Assembly (NCBI RefSeq): GCF_007002745.1
Contig: NZ_SGNY01000001.1
Coordinates: 558,001-622,000, forward strand
DNA: 64,000 nucleotides
Direction of reading: 5' to 3'
Origin: Martinezella rhizogenes
GTDB taxonomy: Bacteria; Pseudomonadota; Alphaproteobacteria; Rhizobiales; Rhizobiaceae
The position numbers and the translations under genes are program-made. The notes under the pieces were generated by a model. That model was not told where the DNA came from. It ran no database searches and saw only the letters and a program-made list of their open reading frames with translations. This document shows positions 62,120 through 64,000 of this stretch, one piece after another. The stretch's first letter is position 1. Each line of letters opens with the position of its first letter.

Positions 62120-63669
62120 TAGGCGTTTTCCGATTTGAGCAGCCGTATCGGCGTCAGGAACAGGATCTTGAGATCGAGGAAAAGCGACCAGTTCTCGATG
62201 TAATAAAGATCGTATTCGGTGCGGAACTTGATCTTGTCGCCATGGTCGATTTCACCGCGCCAGCCATTGATCTGCGCCCAGCCGGTCACGCCGGGCTTGA
62301 CCTTGTGGCGCGCGAAATAATGCTCCACCACTTCGGTATATTTCAGATCACCCGTCTGGGCATGGACTGCGTGCGGGCGCGGGCCGACCAGCGACAGATC
62401 GCCATAGAGAACGTTGAAGAGCTGCGGCAGCTCGTCCATCGACGATTTGCGCAGGAAACGGCCGACCGGCGTGACACGTGGGTCGTTCTTGGTGACGGCC
62501 TTCTTGGCGGTGGGATCGCTGAGTTCCGTATACATGGAGCGGAACTTCCAGACATTGATCGTCTCATTGTTGAAGCCGTGACGCTTCTGCTTGAAGAGGA
62601 TGGGGCCTTTGGACGTGGCCTTGACGGCAATCCCGGCACCCAGCATCACCGGCCAGAACAGGGCGATGCCGAGGAGGCTGAAGGTGATGTCGAATATCCG
62701 TTTTGCCACGGAATCCCAGTCGCGGATCGGCTTGTCGAACACATCGAGCATCGGCACATTGCCCACATGCGAATAGGCGCGCGGACGGAACCGCAATTTA
62801 TTGGCGTGAGCGGCGATGCGAATATCGACCGGCAGCACCCAGAGTTTGCGCAAGAGCTGGAGAATGCGGGCCTCTGCGCTCAGCGGCAGGGCGATGATCA
62901 GCATATCGAGCTTTGTCAGGCGGGCAAATTCCACCAGTTCGGCAAAGGTGCCGAGCTTGGGATAACCGGCGACGACATCGGGAGAGCGCTCGCTTTTCCG
63001 GTCGTCGAAAATCCCGCAGATGCGGATATCATTGTCCGACTGCTGCTCGAGCGAACGGATGAGGTCTCTGGCAGCATCGCCACCACCGACGATGACGGCG
63101 CGGCGTTCCATGACGCCATTGCGGCCCCAGTGGCGAATGGCAAAGCCAAGGATCAGCCGTCCGGTGAAAATGGCTACCGCGCCAATCGCATACCATATGC
63201 CGAATGCCGGCCAGGAATGCAGCGCATCGGGAAAAACCACGAGCAGGAAACAGGCGGCGCCCACGAAAGACAGACAGACGGCGCCTTGAATGCGGGCAAA
63301 CATTTTCAGCGGCGTGCGCAGCGTCGGTAACTGATAACAGTCGCCCGCCTGCAGCAGGGACACGCAGAGTGCCGCACCCAGCACGCCGGCGCTGAAAACC
63401 GCCAGAAAGGTTTCGAGACCCCGATCGGCGGCGATGCCGTTGACGATGGCGGCGATGACCACGAGCATCGTGAATTCCAGCAGCCGCAACTGGCCGATCA
63501 CCATGTTGGGTGAATGGTTGCCGGCACGCAGCTGGTTGGCGATCTGCCGCGCAAGCGGATTGAGAACGACGGTCTCGGACGGCGAAGGCTCACCGGCTTC
63601 GCGCTCGGAGATTTGCTTGCGCAACGACGCCAGATCGAATTGCAGTCTGTCCTTGTCAGCCTTGGTCAT
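62116..63669 (-). CDS. uppE: Undecaprenyl-phosphate hexose-1-phosphate transferase (WbaP/WcaJ type)
   Basis: 517 residues. A cytoplasmic N-terminal region is followed by four or five membrane helices, a Rossmann-like domain (AVIVGGGDAARDLIRSLEQQ) and the C-terminal catalytic core KRIFDITFSLLGIALFWPVMLG, SSMDELPQLFNVL, GDLSLVGPRPHA and YYIENWSLFLDLKILFLT. It primes a repeating unit by transferring hexose-1-phosphate onto undecaprenyl phosphate at the inner membrane. In Agrobacterium such an enzyme (UppE) is needed for the unipolar polysaccharide; this assignment rests on order and memory. It overlaps the next gene by 4 bp. Confidence 0.85.
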   Translation of the reverse strand: MTKADKDRLQFDLASLRKQISEREAGEPSPSETVVLNPLARQIANQLRAGNHSPNMVIGQLRLLEFTMLVVIAAIVNGIAADRGLETFLAVFSAGVLGAALCVSLLQAGDCYQLPTLRTPLKMFARIQGAVCLSFVGAACFLLVVFPDALHSWPAFGIWYAIGAVAIFTGRLILGFAIRHWGRNGVMERRAVIVGGGDAARDLIRSLEQQSDNDIRICGIFDDRKSERSPDVVAGYPKLGTFAELVEFARLTKLDMLIIALPLSAEARILQLLRKLWVLPVDIRIAAHANKLRFRPRAYSHVGNVPMLDVFDKPIRDWDSVAKRIFDITFSLLGIALFWPVMLGAGIAVKATSKGPILFKQKRHGFNNETINVWKFRSMYTELSDPTAKKAVTKNDPRVTPVGRFLRKSSMDELPQLFNVLYGDLSLVGPRPHAVHAQTGDLKYTEVVEHYFARHKVKPGVTGWAQINGWRGEIDHGDKIKFRTEYDLYYIENWSLFLDLKILFLTPIRLLKSENAY

Positions 63670-63692
63670 TACTTGGTCCGCACCCTCTAGCG

Positions 63693-63760
63693 GATCGGCC
63701 CGAAAATCGAAATCGATTTTCGATGGGAACGATGCGCAACTTCAAAGTGGTAAAGCGTCC
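63693..63760. repeat. Palindromic repeat between the glycosyltransferase and uppE
   Basis: CGAAAATCG-AAAT-CGATTTTCG (63701-63722) with flanking GATCGGCC and GATGCGCAACTTCAAAGTGG, then AAAGCGTCC. This motif family is widespread in Rhizobiaceae intergenic DNA (from memory). It lies in the 240-bp gap upstream of uppE and could contain part of its promoter. Confidence 0.7.
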
Positions 63761-63909
63761 TTGCGTAGCGTCCGAACGGGCACACGCGCTCTACGAGCAG
63801 GAAACTAGCCGAAACATGCTAAGAAACGTTTATGATGCTTTTCTACAGGATGGCGGAATATACAATTAAAAATCGTGTTTTTAAAATGTCTTTAGACGTC
63901 AGGCGCGCT

Positions 63910-64000
63910 TTAGCGTGAAAGCAGGTCGCGATAGAGCTTCATCATGTCATCGGCCATGACAGGCGTTGAAAACTTCGCCTTAAAGCTGTTTGGTGGGGGC
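63910..64000 (-). CDS. C-terminal end of a probable glycosyltransferase (partial)
   Basis: Only the last 29 codons before the TAA at 63910 are present: PPNSFKAKFSTPVMADDMMK then LYRDLLSR. The amphipathic helix ending MKLYRDLLS is typical of the C-terminus of family 4 glycosyltransferases. In the upp operon the preceding gene is expected here; the identity is weakly supported because most of the gene is outside the window. Confidence 0.45.
   Translation of the reverse strand, partial: PPPNSFKAKFSTPVMADDMMKLYRDLLSR

Overview
The window is GC-rich, dense alphaproteobacterial chromosome, best matched to Agrobacterium (Rhizobiaceae). The evidence is gene content and order: parC, bpt, a Mg-type hemB, ldtR/ldtP, glyA-nrdR-ribD-ribE-ribH-nusB, hppA, bamE-CBP3-DUF177-plsX-fabH-ihfA, a class III photolyase very close to what I remember of A. 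tumefaciens PhrA, and a polysaccharide locus resembling the unipolar polysaccharide (upp) cluster at the right edge. Several families of palindromic intergenic repeats of the kind common in Rhizobiales are present. I see no phage, integrative element, insertion sequence or CRISPR array. It reads as core chromosome with small accessory insertions.

Layout. 1-5.3 kb: the end of parC, an AbrB/Doc toxin-antitoxin pair, bpt, an RDD membrane protein, hemB, a DUF6163 protein and ldtR. 5.6-14.1 kb: the L,D-transpeptidase ldtP, then the glycine/riboflavin run glyA-nrdR-ribD-ribE, a LysE exporter, ribH, nusB and an MFS transporter. 14.3-22.9 kb: the proton-pumping pyrophosphatase, then the envelope/lipid block from bamE to ihfA, a MerR regulator and a degenerate nuclease-like protein. 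23-33.9 kb: tRNA-Leu, a copper operon (P-type ATPase, ferredoxin reductase, CueR-type regulator), a complete five-gene Opp/Nik-type ABC importer and a CopZ-like chaperone. 34-46.2 kb: trkH, ilvA, a diguanylate cyclase, azoR with a divergent LysR gene, cpdB, PilZ and several DUF proteins. 46.4-52.5 kb: a cysteine operon (cysK, alaX, an sseA-acetyltransferase fusion), phrA and ogt. 52.5-60.8 kb: mainly small or uncharacterised proteins, two tRNAs and several short membrane proteins. 60.9-64 kb: the end of an exopolysaccharide operon read on the minus strand (glycosyltransferase, hexose-1-phosphate transferase, Wzy-like polymerase).

Regulatory signals readable in the sequence: a toxin-antitoxin promoter whose -35 and -10 are each embedded in paired 8-bp palindromes; a MerR-type copper promoter with a 19-bp spacer; a PhoB-like box upstream of cpdB; a canonical alphaproteobacterial LexA box upstream of a 67-aa gene of unknown function; and several intrinsic terminators. 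The most unusual structural observation is a 180-bp palindromic repeat inserted in frame in ribD, which adds about 60 residues to the reductase domain. Two copies of another palindromic element share a core at 10.9 and 46.4 kb. Nothing here is a clearly new multi-gene system. The best leads are the ribD insertion, the sulfurtransferase-acetyltransferase fusion, the SOS-boxed gene and the short membrane proteins.
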